DNA of 64,000 nt from Anastatus disparis (GCA_017163975.1 JAFFSR010000315.1:310001-374000); one strand, 5' to 3'; shown: positions 44,186 through 55,060, counted from the stretch's first letter. Notes: generated from the sequence alone by a model not told the origin. Numbers and translations: made by a program.

Positions 44186-46324
44186 TTACTTTTTTTTATT
44201 TTTGCACTTATTATTTTTAGTTCTAAGTGTAGCCTTACGACGTTTGACTTTTTTTTTCTTGTCTTTCACTTTAGTCAGTGCATGTATAGCTGTTCTGCCA
44301 ACAAATATATGCGATTTCAATTCCCCAAGTTGTTTTAACCACATATGACTTTTTTGAATCCCATTATATTTAGGAACTGTACTCCATTCAATATTTTTTT
44401 CTTTTCTAAATTTTTCAATCTCATTTATTGGTAATAATATGATTTTAATTGCACTGGTGTACTTTTGAACCCAATTTATAAAATCGTCAGCATTTTGTAT
44501 CGATTCTTCATGAACTCTTTTTAAGTTATGTGAAGTAGCATAATGCGTTAGAAGCCCACCTATTCCATCAACGGCTCCTTTCCTATGACCAGTCGCAGAA
44601 AATAACCATTTCATTTGATAAGAAAAATGTTTAAATTCATGTAGCTGAAAACGATTTTTAAATTGGCTTGCAGCTCCATCAGATATAATAGTGACTTTAG
44701 TAACTAAATCATTTTTCATAAGATCGATAATTTTATTTATTGCTAATAGCGCATATGCAGTATCATGCTTTTTGTCGTCACTAACGATCGCAAAGGTTTG
44801 CGTTATCTCTCCTTGGTAACAGACTGCAGTAAAAATAGAAATTTGGTTATTTACCCAATGATTTCCCTGAACCGCTTTATTATTTATTACAGACCAATTT
44901 TCTGCGAAATCAACAAGGATAATTAACTTAGTAGGATCAGCTTTACCTTCTTCTTTTTCTTTTTTTATAGCTTCACGTTGAATATTTTTTATGTATACGT
45001 GAGTACTTGCTTTTAGTGCGCAGATTGAAAATTTTTCTTCGAAAACTGATAAGCTTACTGTTTGTTTGATAAGATTACCATTATCCCACAAAGCAAACGT
45101 ATCTTCATCTTCACGATTTTCTTTCAGTTTTAACAATTTTAATGTGATACCCTCAATACCGGGGCAATAATTGCATTCTTGCAAGAAACACGAATCAGAT
45201 GGTTCAGAACACAACATTGCGTTACTTATTTCTGAACGAATTAAATCTAATTCAGAATTATTATCGCCTCTAAAACGAATTAAACTTGTAAGAAACAGTT
45301 CAAAATTTTTGCAATGTACACAAAGACAAGTTTTCTTCACAGGGCTTGTTAAGACGAAACTTGGTCTTAGACTATAGAATTTCGATTTTTCTATTTGTAA
45401 GTTTGGATTTTCTTGTCTTACTTGACTATATGTTTCTTTTAAGCTTCGAGTAAGAAACCGTTCAACTTTTTTAGTTTTTGTATTATTAACTTTAACAGTA
45501 ACAACATCAGATTTATTTGGACTTTGTCTACTACAATTAAAATCATCATTTAAAAAATATTCCATAGCGATATTTTTTGTATTTTCATCAATAGGATGAC
45601 CAGTATATGAATCTGGCTCCGAATAAACTCCTTTATTTTTCACGAGATTTCTTGATTTATTTATCATATACTCGCTTATATGCGGGAATAGTGAGCAAAT
45701 TTTTATTCTGCTTAATTTTGAAGGTAGTAGAGTTAGAAGTTTTATTTTCTCCGAAACAGAAGAACATTTTTCTAAAGCCGATTTAAAATTTTCTACAAAT
45801 TCGTTCCAATAGTTTTCAGTCGAACTTTTGTCCGATTCTATTGATTCAACTGAAATGCCATACGCATCTTCTAATTTACTTCCGACAGTAGCAGAAAAAG
45901 CTGAAATTAAAGATTTTTTCTTTTTAGATACGTAATTTTCTGTTAAATTTTTAGGTATTGCAGTTTTTCTTTTTAGCGGCGAGACGCATTGAGGTAAAAT
46001 TGTATTAATACTCTCGTTTAATTCCTGTATTCGCTCGGGTGTCTTGGGGATGAAATCATCATGTTTTCCGCTAAAAAGTTCAGTGATTTCATTTTCAGAT
46101 GTAGATTCAAGATCACTTAAAATCATTTTTGACATGCGTTCATGGCAATTTTTGCATACATTAGTAGAGGGCAGTATCTTTAAATCTGGATAAAGCTGTG
46201 CCAAATTAATGGCCAAATCTTCCAACGGTCTATAACGTAAATTTGTGCTTTTATAAACTACCTTCTTATGCATTTGAAAAAAATCGGGACATCGAATTCT
46301 TGTAGAAGAGTGAATTTCGGACAT
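44186..46324 (-). CDS. Transposase-like protein, 712 aa, intact
   Basis: A single 2.1-kb open frame with ATG at 46324. N-terminal region: RIRCPDFFQMHK and C-x2-C-H at about residues 57-61 (VCKNCHERM), then a charged middle. A second Cys cluster (CLCVHCKNF near residue 335 and CFLQECNYCPGI near 379-390) looks zinc-binding. The catalytic-like half has LIILVDFAENW (about 470), GNHWVNNQISIF, VSDDKKHDTAYA, then TIISDGAASQFKN (about 550) and SATGHRKGAVDGIGG (about 583). The conserved Asp residues in V-D-F and S-D-G are candidates for a DDE/RNase H-fold active site; the third acidic residue is not certain. The C-terminus is very Lys-rich, suiting nuclear and DNA-binding roles. I recognise this as a repeat-encoded family widespread in arthropods; exact superfamily unassigned. 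Confidence 0.85.
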   Translation of the reverse strand: MSEIHSSTRIRCPDFFQMHKKVVYKSTNLRYRPLEDLAINLAQLYPDLKILPSTNVCKNCHERMSKMILSDLESTSENEITELFSGKHDDFIPKTPERIQELNESINTILPQCVSPLKRKTAIPKNLTENYVSKKKKSLISAFSATVGSKLEDAYGISVESIESDKSSTENYWNEFVENFKSALEKCSSVSEKIKLLTLLPSKLSRIKICSLFPHISEYMINKSRNLVKNKGVYSEPDSYTGHPIDENTKNIAMEYFLNDDFNCSRQSPNKSDVVTVKVNNTKTKKVERFLTRSLKETYSQVRQENPNLQIEKSKFYSLRPSFVLTSPVKKTCLCVHCKNFELFLTSLIRFRGDNNSELDLIRSEISNAMLCSEPSDSCFLQECNYCPGIEGITLKLLKLKENREDEDTFALWDNGNLIKQTVSLSVFEEKFSICALKASTHVYIKNIQREAIKKEKEEGKADPTKLIILVDFAENWSVINNKAVQGNHWVNNQISIFTAVCYQGEITQTFAIVSDDKKHDTAYALLAINKIIDLMKNDLVTKVTIISDGAASQFKNRFQLHEFKHFSYQMKWLFSATGHRKGAVDGIGGLLTHYATSHNLKRVHEESIQNADDFINWVQKYTSAIKIILLPINEIEKFRKEKNIEWSTVPKYNGIQKSHMWLKQLGELKSHIFVGRTAIHALTKVKDKKKKVKRRKATLRTKNNKCKNKKK

Positions 46325-46559
46325 CGTAAGTGCAGAGTTTTGTTTACTTTTTCACAAGTCCGAAAAGTACCTTTCAAAGCAGACGTAAGAATAACTAGCT
46401 TGTATATAACAATTCTAATATGCTGTTTTGGTTACGCGATGTATTTGTCCGCGAATAAGCCTCCTATTGTCTGTACATCGAAACATACATAATATAGATA
46501 TACACGAATAGAATTATTATTTTCCATTTTTTAATATTTATTTTTATATTACGAATTTT

Positions 46560-46562
<3 letters not shown>

Positions 46563-46604
<42 letters not shown>
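46563..46604. repeat. (AT)n microsatellite in the transposon
   Basis: Alternating AT run between the transposase 5' end and the right TIR. Confidence 0.9.
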
Positions 46605-46606
<2 letters not shown>

Positions 46607-46678
46607 ATATTGGTGATATATACATACATACAAAGGTAAACAAATAATGAGCGAAGCATGCGACAGCGTTGGAATGAA

Positions 46679-47223
46679 CATTGCTTAAGACTTTCGAACG
46701 TATATACAAAAATTTTTCACCAATAAAATTTGTGAATTTTTTTTCTCGCTTCAAACAAATAAGTACGGGATCAACCAAGTATCATTAGATAGGTAATTTG
46801 GTCCTCTATGAGCACAAAAAATTTCAGTAAAAAAAAAATGGGTTTTTCGAGAAAAATGCATGTGCATAAAAAGTGCATTTTTTGGTAAAATGCACATATC
46901 TTAGTCATTTTTTAGTCTTTTTTGAAATTTCTTGCACTGAATTAAAGAGGGCTTAAAACATAATAAAACAAAATAAGGTTTACCAAAATTCAATAAAAAT
47001 TGGTAAAACGATAGCCCTCTAAAGTTATTCTCAACATTTTCAGTTTCAACATTTAGTTTTTGTATGCAATTTTCAAAAGTGCATATCTGATGCAATTTTG
47101 ATATTTCAGCAAAATAAAAAAAAACGTATACCCTTATTTTTAGGGTAGAATAACATACTCCATTAGCGCAGTAATTGGTGACTTGAGTGTATACTGACTG
47201 TTCGATTTGAAATGGAATCAGCC
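46679..47223 (-). repeat. Right terminal inverted repeat of the transposon
   Basis: Inverted match to 43493-44040. It lies upstream of the transposase start, so it likely carries its promoter. A 111-codon frame (46901-47236, minus) spans most of the arm and slightly beyond its end, but shows no domain. Confidence 0.9.
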
Positions 47224-47422
47224 TAATATGATTCAAAGATAATATGTAATAATAATTTTGTGATTCAACGTGTGAAAGCTAACGGAGTTACGTTTTCTAA
47301 TAATTCACAATTTTTTGGTCAACAAATGGGGTACCTCATTAATAATCTCATCCCGTCATTTATCACAAGAAAGTATAAGGTAACTTAAAATTAATTTTTC
47401 AGTCCTGTCACTAATCTAATTG

Positions 47423-47805
47423 TCTAATTGATTCTCATGACGTGCTAATCTTGCTGTCTCTTTTCTTTTTCCTATCTTCGTTCTTCCTCCCTTTTTACCT
47501 CTTCCTCATGGCATATCGACTCCTAGCGCACGCGCGGTCGTCGCTATGTAGTAATAGTAGATATGCTCTATACCTAGTCTACGTTAGCAGCACTGGCGCT
47601 CACATACACGGTCCCTGGATGTGTGCATAATAGCTGCCGCGCGCCTCTGCTAGCATCGTTGCTTTCTTCGTGGTACCGGGAAAATAAAAAATAAACTCTC
47701 TATTAATAACTTTATTTGATTTAATGAAGATGTGGCCAGGTCAGTGAGTGCACCGATAGTGTGACTGAGTGCGCCTGCGTAGTCTTAAACTTTTTGATTG
47801 CTACA
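47423..47805 (-). repeat. Right 383-bp terminal direct repeat (probable 5' LTR)
   Basis: Matches 36778-37160. On the minus strand it starts TGTAGCAATC at 47805 and ends near TTAGACA (47421), giving TG...CA ends, better preserved than in the left copy. Sequence just inside has no obvious tRNA-complementary TGG primer site. Confidence 0.7.
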
Positions 47806-48121
47806 AAAAAAGTCATCGTATCGTCACTCCATCGTATCATTAACACACGCTGCTTGCAAGCGCTCCAGAACAGCTAGCTTTCTAAGCGCATGCGCAGCTC
47901 GCTCGCACAGCTGTGAGGGCGTTAAAGAGGAGCTCGTTTCTCCCCACCACTGCTATATCATCTCTCCTCCTATTACTCATGGTCTCACGAGCGCTTTGAA
48001 TTGGAAACTGTTTTGCGCCTGCGCTCTTATCACTGTATACCTACTCAGGCGATGTGGAGTTCAGTCGTTATCCGTGTCTGCATCCGTACGGGTAGCTTTT
48101 CTCCAACCCGACAAATCTTCT
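47806..48121. other. GC-richer non-coding segment between LTR and polymerase 3' end
   Basis: About 315 bp with CpG-rich blocks (47885-47940). I translated the minus strand looking for the missing ATPase Walker A half and found none. No other feature recognised. Confidence 0.4.
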
Positions 48122-51100
48122 TTAATCATGTACGGTTTTACAAGTTTTCGTCACTGTAAGTGATAATACTTCGTGAAAATCTGTCTTCTTTATTGCTGGT
48201 AAAGATATAATAATTTCATACGTGTTACTCGATATTAACTCGCGTATACTTTCAAAATTAATTTTTTGACTATTTGAATGATTTAGTCTTATACCTTCAA
48301 TTCTACATACTGTTTGTTTAGAACCATCTGAAAGTTCACACTTGTACGCGTAAAATTTCGGACCGGCAGAAGAAAAAAGATGATATGTAAGAACCAACAC
48401 CTTCCTCCGCTAATTCATCAGTAAGTTCGCTGAGCAGTGTACCGATAGGCAAATCGTGATCATCGTTCTTACTAACATAGAAAACTGAGTTTGTGTCGTA
48501 ATACAGTGCGCGCGATCCTAGTTTGTTCAAATAATCAAAAAGTTTAAGCCAAGCTTGGGCTGTTGTGAAAGCTGCAATTACAACACTTATCGTGCGTGAC
48601 TGCAATAGAGCTTCATCCTGATACTGCCAATTCACGTACAATACCTGATCGTTGACTGGGAAGATACTGTTTACAAGCACTTCAGCATTGGTGAGTAATT
48701 CTGTCAATCTTGCTGGCTCTGTAACAACCTCTGTTTTAACCATATTTTCTGGTTGCGTGAGCTTCCCCCATAATGAGTTTAAATATAGTTTAGCAACCGA
48801 CCTAAAACCCGCATTTAAATTCATATCAGTTTTACTTAGACGAATATCCTCGTCACCTTTAAAGTTTTCTATATAACGGTCCTTATGATCTTCGGTAATA
48901 CATTCCGACGGCTAGCCAGAAGCCTAGGTTTTTGGCTTAAAGAATTCATCGATGTACTCGGTAAAAACACTACCTGTTCGCGTCATAGAGTTATATTGTA
49001 CCATCTTATATTGTCATATTTTGTAAACGTTTTGAAACACGTATCCTATTCTTACAGCCTTTTCAAGCTCTTCCGATACCTACGTTCCGTGTAATACCCG
49101 ATCTGTCGTATTATCTTGCATACAATTCGTTTGAATTATTTTCTCGCTGCACGTACGGCAAAGAGGAAAAATTAATTTTCCATGCATTTTAACTGGTAAA
49201 ACAGGGTTATACAAATTTTTGGGTGGAGGTACATCACACATGATGAGACCTTCAACGTTACTGATGTCGTTGTTATCCCCTATGAGTTTCATTACCCACA
49301 TATAACGTTGGATGCCCACAGGATATTTACCTCGTTTGCAAATGTATAGGTATAACGAACATACATCAACGTATTTAATTTTTTTCATTACCCTCGCATT
49401 CGTATAATTTTACCGAGTTACCAGTCTTACCGCTGAAAAGCGCATTACGGGGATCCAACGGTTTACGATAAACAAGATCAATATTCTCATCTATATATTC
49501 TCTCAATTTCCGATTACGTAATATCTCCTGCTCAAATTCACAACTCCATATTTCAATGAGTGTATAATTGCCTGTTTTAATTTTTAAGGATACAGCACAT
49601 GTTCTTTCGTATCTGTCGTCAAGTGATTGACCTGATGATAACATTTCATTTCTATTTATTATGTAACATCGTGGACATCTATCCCAGTAGCAACCGTAAA
49701 ATTGAAGAACTGTACCATTATGATCATCTTCTCGTGGTGAAGCGTGTCCATCAACAAGAACACCTTCAATAAGTCTCCTCTCCCATCCATGCCCTGCATG
49801 GTCAATTTGACACTGTAGAATCTTTTGTTCCATCCAATAAAGCCATTGCATAGCTTTAATAAATTGATCATTAGCCATGCTGTACCCTCTCACAAGTATA
49901 ACACCTATTTGATTTTTTCTTAAAAACTTTTTTCTGTAAACATGCATACACGATGAAGCTATGATTGTGCACTCCTCGAATGAGTCTACATTAAACTTCA
50001 TGAAATTTTTTCGAAATCCTAACCATGCCTCTTTCAGTATTTTAACATCTTGTTTACAATATTTTATGATCTCTTCTTAGAAATTAAATATGTATCCTGT
50101 ATCTGACTGGCGAATATACCATTTTATAAATTTTTCTCTTTCTTTACTGTTCATACCATCGACACCGTACATATCTAGGCTCGGTAAAGGTTCGATATAT
50201 AATTGGTTTTCTTCTGTGTTAAATAAATGTGGAAAAGTTTCTATATCTGACAATCCGTAAGCTTTTGGTAAATCACATAGCGGCATATGAAAATAATTTA
50301 GACTATCGATAAATTTAACGCCTGAAATTTGCATCAGAATTATTTTGGAACCGTTTAAAATCACCGTTGGTTCCTCCCGTGAACAATGGTTTTTTACGAT
50401 ATACTTGAATACAAATTGACTATCAAATCCTTGCGAATTGTGTGCTATACAAATAACTTATTTAAACTTTTCACGTCGTGATAGAGCTAACCCTACAAAT
50501 TGTTTCACTGGATCTTTTTGAAATACAAATTCACGAATACCACATTCGTCACACGTATTTGATATATTAGTATCCTCTAGACGAAAACTACAAATTTGTT
50601 GTACAACACACAGGTAAGGTACATGTATTTTTTTATTCTCATCACCTAACACAGAAAGAGTTTGTTGCGTTTCAAAATCATACAACAAATATAATATTTT
50701 ACTTCTTTTCTTACTTTGTTCTATAGGTTGGATATAGCAAAAGTGGTTAATCGGTAGCCGTTTGCTACAAATGTCACAAAATACAACTCCGTATTCATGT
50801 CTTTCACTGCGGTTTTTTACACGGATAGTTTTACAATAAATTTGGCGAATTTCCACCACTTTACAAACACTTACGTTTCTTTTAAACGATCCTGATTTCA
50901 AATGATTCTCAAAACATGTATTACCGAAAAACTCTCTAAAGCAATTTAAACACTTTTTTATATCCGCACTGTTGTCACAAACTGGTAATTGCATGCACTT
51001 AAAACATCTATTAAAACACCTATGATCCATAGCGAACTTGTAACTTTTCTTAAATGGTATGCAATACCCTCTACTACCGGCTGCACCAGTCAAGTTTAGA

Positions 51101-51860
51101 ATAGGTTGATAATGTACTTGGTTTTCAGAATACATTATACGTAGTGTATAAGATACGTTTTGGCCTGTATCAATTACAACTCTCGTACCATCATAAAGAG
51201 GCATATCCCCACGCCCGAAATTCCGGAAAGAGTAAACCACTATAGCTGTGCTTTTTGTAGCCGAAAAAATTTGAAACTGCTGAATTTCTTGTAAACCACA
51301 CCCTGTTGATGGTATAGTAACTTGTGCTTCATCAATGAGATCAAAAGCTGCTCTTTTTTGTTCCCTACTCTTGTGCTGTCTAATACTATTCCAGTAATTG
51401 TGTAGTGTACCAGAGCGAATTTGTCCTCTTACAGCATAGGCGAGTGCCGTAAGTAATGATCTCGGAAAGCAAAGATTATCGTCGTTGTGTATAGTCAAAA
51501 TTGATTTCTTATACACATGATCGTCACTTAATCGAACACGTCCGTTCCCCCACATATCTGACACTATAACACACTTGATCACAAAGTTTTCATCTATGTC
51601 AAAGTCTTGAGAACTCTGTGTGACGATAAATATTATTTCCCACAAATCTTGAGTAGTGAAATTTCTAATAGATCTGAAAGATAGCCACAATGGCCAATGA
51701 ATGAAATAATCAGATAGTATCGTCATGCCTATAAAATCGGAAGGACTACGTCCATTTACTAATTGATTACGCAGATCATCTAAAGACCTATTCAACCACT
51801 CAAAAATATTTGCCCCTGGTGGTGGTGATGATATTCTCCCCGAAATCTCTACACCCTCTG
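48122..51860 (-). pseudogene. Polinton protein-primed family-B DNA polymerase, multiple stops
   Basis: In order: frame 50458-51795 (extended upstream in frame to about 51840, SPPPGANIFEWL) with an N-terminal DDNLCFPRSLL region, a Cys-rich zinc region (about residues 270-310) and Exo I (YDFETQQ). A TAA follows, then Exo II (HNSQGFD) and frame 50077-50364, then another TAA and Exo III (YCKQDVKIL). Frame 49375-50001 has FYGCYWDRCPRC. A one-base slip in an A run (about 49385) leads to motif A (YVDVCSLYLY). After stops, motif B (KLYLNSLWGK) and motif C (YYDTNSV) follow in 48336-48824, and the C-terminus in 48122-48400. Motif C has Asn where the second catalytic Asp (D-T-D-S) is expected. It would have copied the element's DNA using a protein primer. 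Confidence 0.9.
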
Positions 51861-52400
51861 CATTAAACCTTTGGTAAAATCAAAAAGTTTGGTTTTCAAT
51901 TAAGAATGATGGTCTTTCTTGTGGCTCCTCCACTTCTCTCTCTGTACCTTCACCGCTCTGTAACAAATAAACTATATTTTTCCTTTTAATCTTAATATAT
52001 ATCTGTATTTATTACTAAAAAACATAGACGTGATAATATATATCGATTATACTTATGCTCTATTCCAACGTCATTGGAAGATGATAAAGAGTTATCAGTA
52101 GATGATGATGATGACGATGATTATGATGAAGATGGCGATAATGCTGATAACCTTCTGGATGACACTCTTCTTGATGATGATGGAATGAAGGGGTAAAACG
52201 TTATCGTCATCTTCTTTTTCTTCTTCCACAACACTTGTGTTTGTAGGTTCTAGAAATACAAGAAAAATTAATCATAGTAAGTTAAAAAAATAATCTTCCG
52301 TAAAAACCTCTCTAACTCACCGAACACGTATTCACAACCAGCGATAACCCCGTTACCTTCCATATCATCTGCCATCCGTTGTACCGCTAAAATGATTGAT
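51861..52400 (-). other. Possible 5' exons upstream of the polymerase
   Basis: On the minus strand, a 66-bp segment (52386-52321) lies between a TTTTAG acceptor and a strong GTGAGT donor and reads VQRMADDMEGNGVIAGCEYV in one frame. A further acceptor (TTGTATTTCTAG, about 52250) is followed by EPTNTSVVEEEKEDDD. Another acceptor (TTTATTTGTTACAG, about 51965) precedes EGTEREVEEPQERPSFLIEN, which leads toward the polymerase. Spliced 5' exons for a Polinton polymerase, or remnants of a host gene, are both possible. Confidence 0.35.
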
Positions 52401-52819
52401 GTATTAAATATTTATAGATATAGATATATATTCAATTATGATTAAATCATTTAAATTAATTACCACTTTGTCGCAACACTTCGTTCGACACTTGGATCTG
52501 AAAGATTTCTTTGTCGTAAGACACTGTCAACCATATCAAGTATAAATCTATTAGAAAATAATCCTTGCCGTTGTTAATAATTTATTGTTCGTACGGTGCA
52601 GTGTGAGAAAATAAAATGTAAATTTCTTAAATTACCACGCTGTATATTTTGACAAATTGTACGTATCATCGGTTCGTGTGCAATAGCGAAACGTAGCACA
52701 CAATTGAACACACTAAAAGCATGAAATCTAGATATGTTTTCCATGATTATCAATCAAATCTTCGAGTACAACTGCGGACCAAGCACTGTTTCGAGCGCAA
52801 TTCATAGCTTTCAAATTAA
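52401..52819. other. AT-rich sequence, further splice-like signals, no clear gene
   Basis: On the minus strand QIQVSNEVLRQSG followed by GTAATT (about 52470-52500) could be another exon end. Nothing else supported. Confidence 0.3.
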
Positions 52820-53215
52820 AAGAAATAAGGGGCAATTGTGGCGCAAATAAATAAACGATACAATTTTATATACCAAGAAACAATGAGATACCAAGAAACA
52901 ATGAGAATAGTGATCATTCTGAAAGTGCAAACACACGTGTGATGATGATATGTGATGAACACGTGTTATAACAAGGAACAATAAAATAGCAACAGTAAGC
53001 ATTCTAAAAATTGCAACCACACGTGTGATGATGATGATGATGATATGCGATGAGTACGTCTTATACCAAGAAATAATAAAATAACAATAGTAAGCATTCT
53101 GAAAATTGTAAGCACACATGTGATGATGATATGTGATAAACACGTGTTATACCAAGAAACAATAAAATAGCAATAGTAGGTATTCTGACAATCGCAAGCC
53201 ACACGTGCTACTTCC
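52820..53215. repeat. Tandem repeat, about 90-bp units
   Basis: Units contain CACACGTGTGATGATGATATG, GATGAACACGTGTTATACC, AAGAAACAATAAAATAGCAA and AGTAAGCATTCTGAAAATTG. About four copies. Open minus frames of 78-110 codons here result from the repeat and are not called as genes. Confidence 0.8.
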
Positions 53216-53289
53216 TTTTAAATCATTTCATGATTAAACAGTATTGAAATAGAAAAATTAAAATCTTTACGAGTAAACTGATACGGGGT

Positions 53290-54480
53290 AATATATCGAA
53301 TCACGATCAAACAGGTGATTACAATTTTTTATGATGTTAATTGATTTCTTATATTAAAATTAGTATAAACTCTAAAAATCAGCTTTCTAGGATCATTAGA
53401 TCAAAAATCGATACATGATCGATAATCTATTGATCTAATAAAGATATCGAGGTGATTTTTGGCACATATGTGATTTGAATAGCAAAAACTCGAATAAAAT
53501 CGTAAAATATTTTATTTTTCCAAAATTCATGAATTTCAAAATTTGTAATTTGTGTATGGATGATCTGATAAGATAAGCATGTTTGTGTACTTTCAGTAGC
53601 ACGTATGATGACTAATACCGTAATTACAATTTTCAAAATCGATCAATTATTAATATGAATGATTTTCTATGATGCCATTTGATTTCTTATGCTCAGATTA
53701 GTATATGTTCAAAAAATCAGCTTTCTAAGATCAATAGATCAAAAATCAATACATGATCGATTATCTATTGATCTAATAAGGATATCAAGGTGATTTTTGG
53801 TACATATGTTATTTGAATAGCAAATAATTGAATGGCGTCATAAAATTTTTTATTTTCCTAAAATTCGTGAATTTTAAAATTTTTAATTTGTGTATGAATT
53901 ACCAGATAAGATAAGCATGTTCTTATGCTTTAAGTAATGTGCATGGTGTCTAATACAGTAGTTACAATTTTTAAAATCGATCAATTATTAATATGAATGA
54001 TTTTTTATGATGCCATTTGATTTCTTATGATCAGATTAGAATATGTTCAAAAAATCAGCTTTCTAGGATCAATAGATCAAAAATCGATCTATGATCGATT
54101 ATATATTGATCAAATAAAGATATCAAAGTGATTATTGGTACATATGATATTTGAATAGCAAAAAATTGAATGGCATCGTAAAATGTCTTATGTTTCCAAA
54201 ATTCGTGAATTTACAAATTTTTAATTTGTGTATGAATCACCAGATAAGATAAGCATGTTCGTATGCTTTATATAATGCTGTATATAATGACTGACACTGT
54301 TATTGCAATTCATAAAATTGATCAATTATTAACATAAATAATTTTTTATGATGTCATTTGATTTTTTATGCCCCTGAATAGTATATATTGAAAAAATCAC
54401 CTCTCTAGGACCAATAGATCATGATCGATTATCTATTGATCTAATAAAGATATCAAGATGGTTTTTGGTACATATAACGT
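53290..54480. repeat. Tandem repeat, about 335-bp units
   Basis: Three to four units, with GATCGATTATCTATTGATCT at about 53418, 53757, 54090 and 54423, each followed by AATAAAGATATC-AAGGTGATTTTTGGTACATATG and AATTTTTAATTTGTGTATGAAT. Dense in GATC-containing palindromes (ATGATCGAT, TTGATCTA). It lies just beyond the polymerase end of the Polinton. Confidence 0.8.
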
Positions 54481-54719
54481 GTCCTTGAAGATAACACCAA
54501 AATGCTAGTATAGTCCTTTTACCTACATGCGAATTTTAACACTGCAATTTCTTCGAAAATTTTGAATGTATTGTTTACTTTACCATAGGTCAAGCACAGC
54601 TGCATTATTACAAGCTGGTTAAAAGTTCTAATCTTTAAGAAAACGATAATTCTTTAAATATTTATTAAAGTAGTAAATTATAAATGTATATTTAATGCGA
54701 TTGAAACTCCAATAATTAT
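54481..54719. other. AT-rich non-coding
   Basis: No feature recognised between the two tandem arrays. Confidence 0.5.
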
Positions 54720-55060
54720 GTATATGGGTAAATCTTTCATAATGTTAAAATTTCACCTGCAACAAATTAAAAAAAAAAAAATACAGGCACACGTATAAAA
54801 CTAATTTTCTCTGAATGTTGACGTATTATAATGAAAAAAAAAATCGCGTTACTCACTTTTAAGGGTAGTCTTTTTAACAAACATCAAAAGACAGATTTTC
54901 GAGTATATTTTTCATAGTGTTAAAATTTACTTTCAATAAATTAAAAAAAATTGAAGACACATGTATCAAATTTATTTTTTTTAAATGTTGATATATTAAA
55001 ATGATAATAAAAGAAAAAATCGCATTACTTACTTTTGAAGATAGCTTTTTTTAATATAAG
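54720..55060. repeat. Two diverged tandem units of about 180 bp
   Basis: 54725-54890 and 54902-55060 share TTCATA-TGTTAAAATTTAC, AATAAATTAAAAAAAA, ACACATGTAT, AATGTTGA-TATTA and AAATCGCATTACTCACTTTT. Confidence 0.65.

Larger units (their letters stand above)
43493..47223 (-). mobile_element. Complete 3,731-bp DNA transposon with long TIRs and TAAT target duplication
   Basis: Both ends start GGCTGATTCCATTTC and are inverted copies over about 545 bp (43493-44040 and 46679-47223), with high identity. TAAT directly flanks each end (43489-43492 and 47224-47227). The element carries one uninterrupted 712-codon gene and an (AT)n microsatellite. A 4-bp duplication is known for the Sola superfamily among others; the superfamily is not proven. 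Intact gene, near-identical TIRs and clean target duplication all argue for recent insertion into the Gypsy element. Confidence 0.9.
36778..47805 (-). mobile_element. Gypsy-class LTR retrotransposon, degraded, hosting a DNA transposon
   Basis: Minus-strand order gag (about 42.4-40.1 kb), protease, reverse transcriptase, RNase H, integrase (to 37.17 kb): the Ty3/Gypsy order. Direct repeats of 383 bp bound it (36778-37160 and 47423-47805). The leader region contains the nested transposon 43493-47223. The integrase stops short at the left repeat. No envelope-like frame. I could not read a target duplication, a clear primer-binding site or a polypurine tract, so the true LTR boundaries remain uncertain. 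Confidence 0.75.
16613..52400 (-). mobile_element. Polinton/Maverick (adintovirus-like) element, dismembered by nested insertions
   Basis: Minus-strand remnants of a full Polinton gene set occur in one consistent orientation: family-B DNA polymerase, packaging ATPase, integrase with chromodomain, adenain-like protease, hexon-like major capsid, penton-like minor capsid, pX-like core and PLA2-like proteins. Their order is interrupted by a 10.5-10.8-kb insert (21618-32401) inside the integrase and a 13-kb insert (about 34.65-47.81 kb) inside or beside the ATPase. Removing these leaves about 12-13 kb of Polinton, within the usual range for the family. Terminal inverted repeats were not identified. 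Many stops, frameshifts and lost catalytic residues show it is an inactive fossil. Confidence 0.9.

Noticed and set aside
52811..53202. 110- and 78-codon minus-strand ORFs
   Set aside because: Produced by the 90-bp tandem repeat (Ile/Ser/His runs from GATGAT units).
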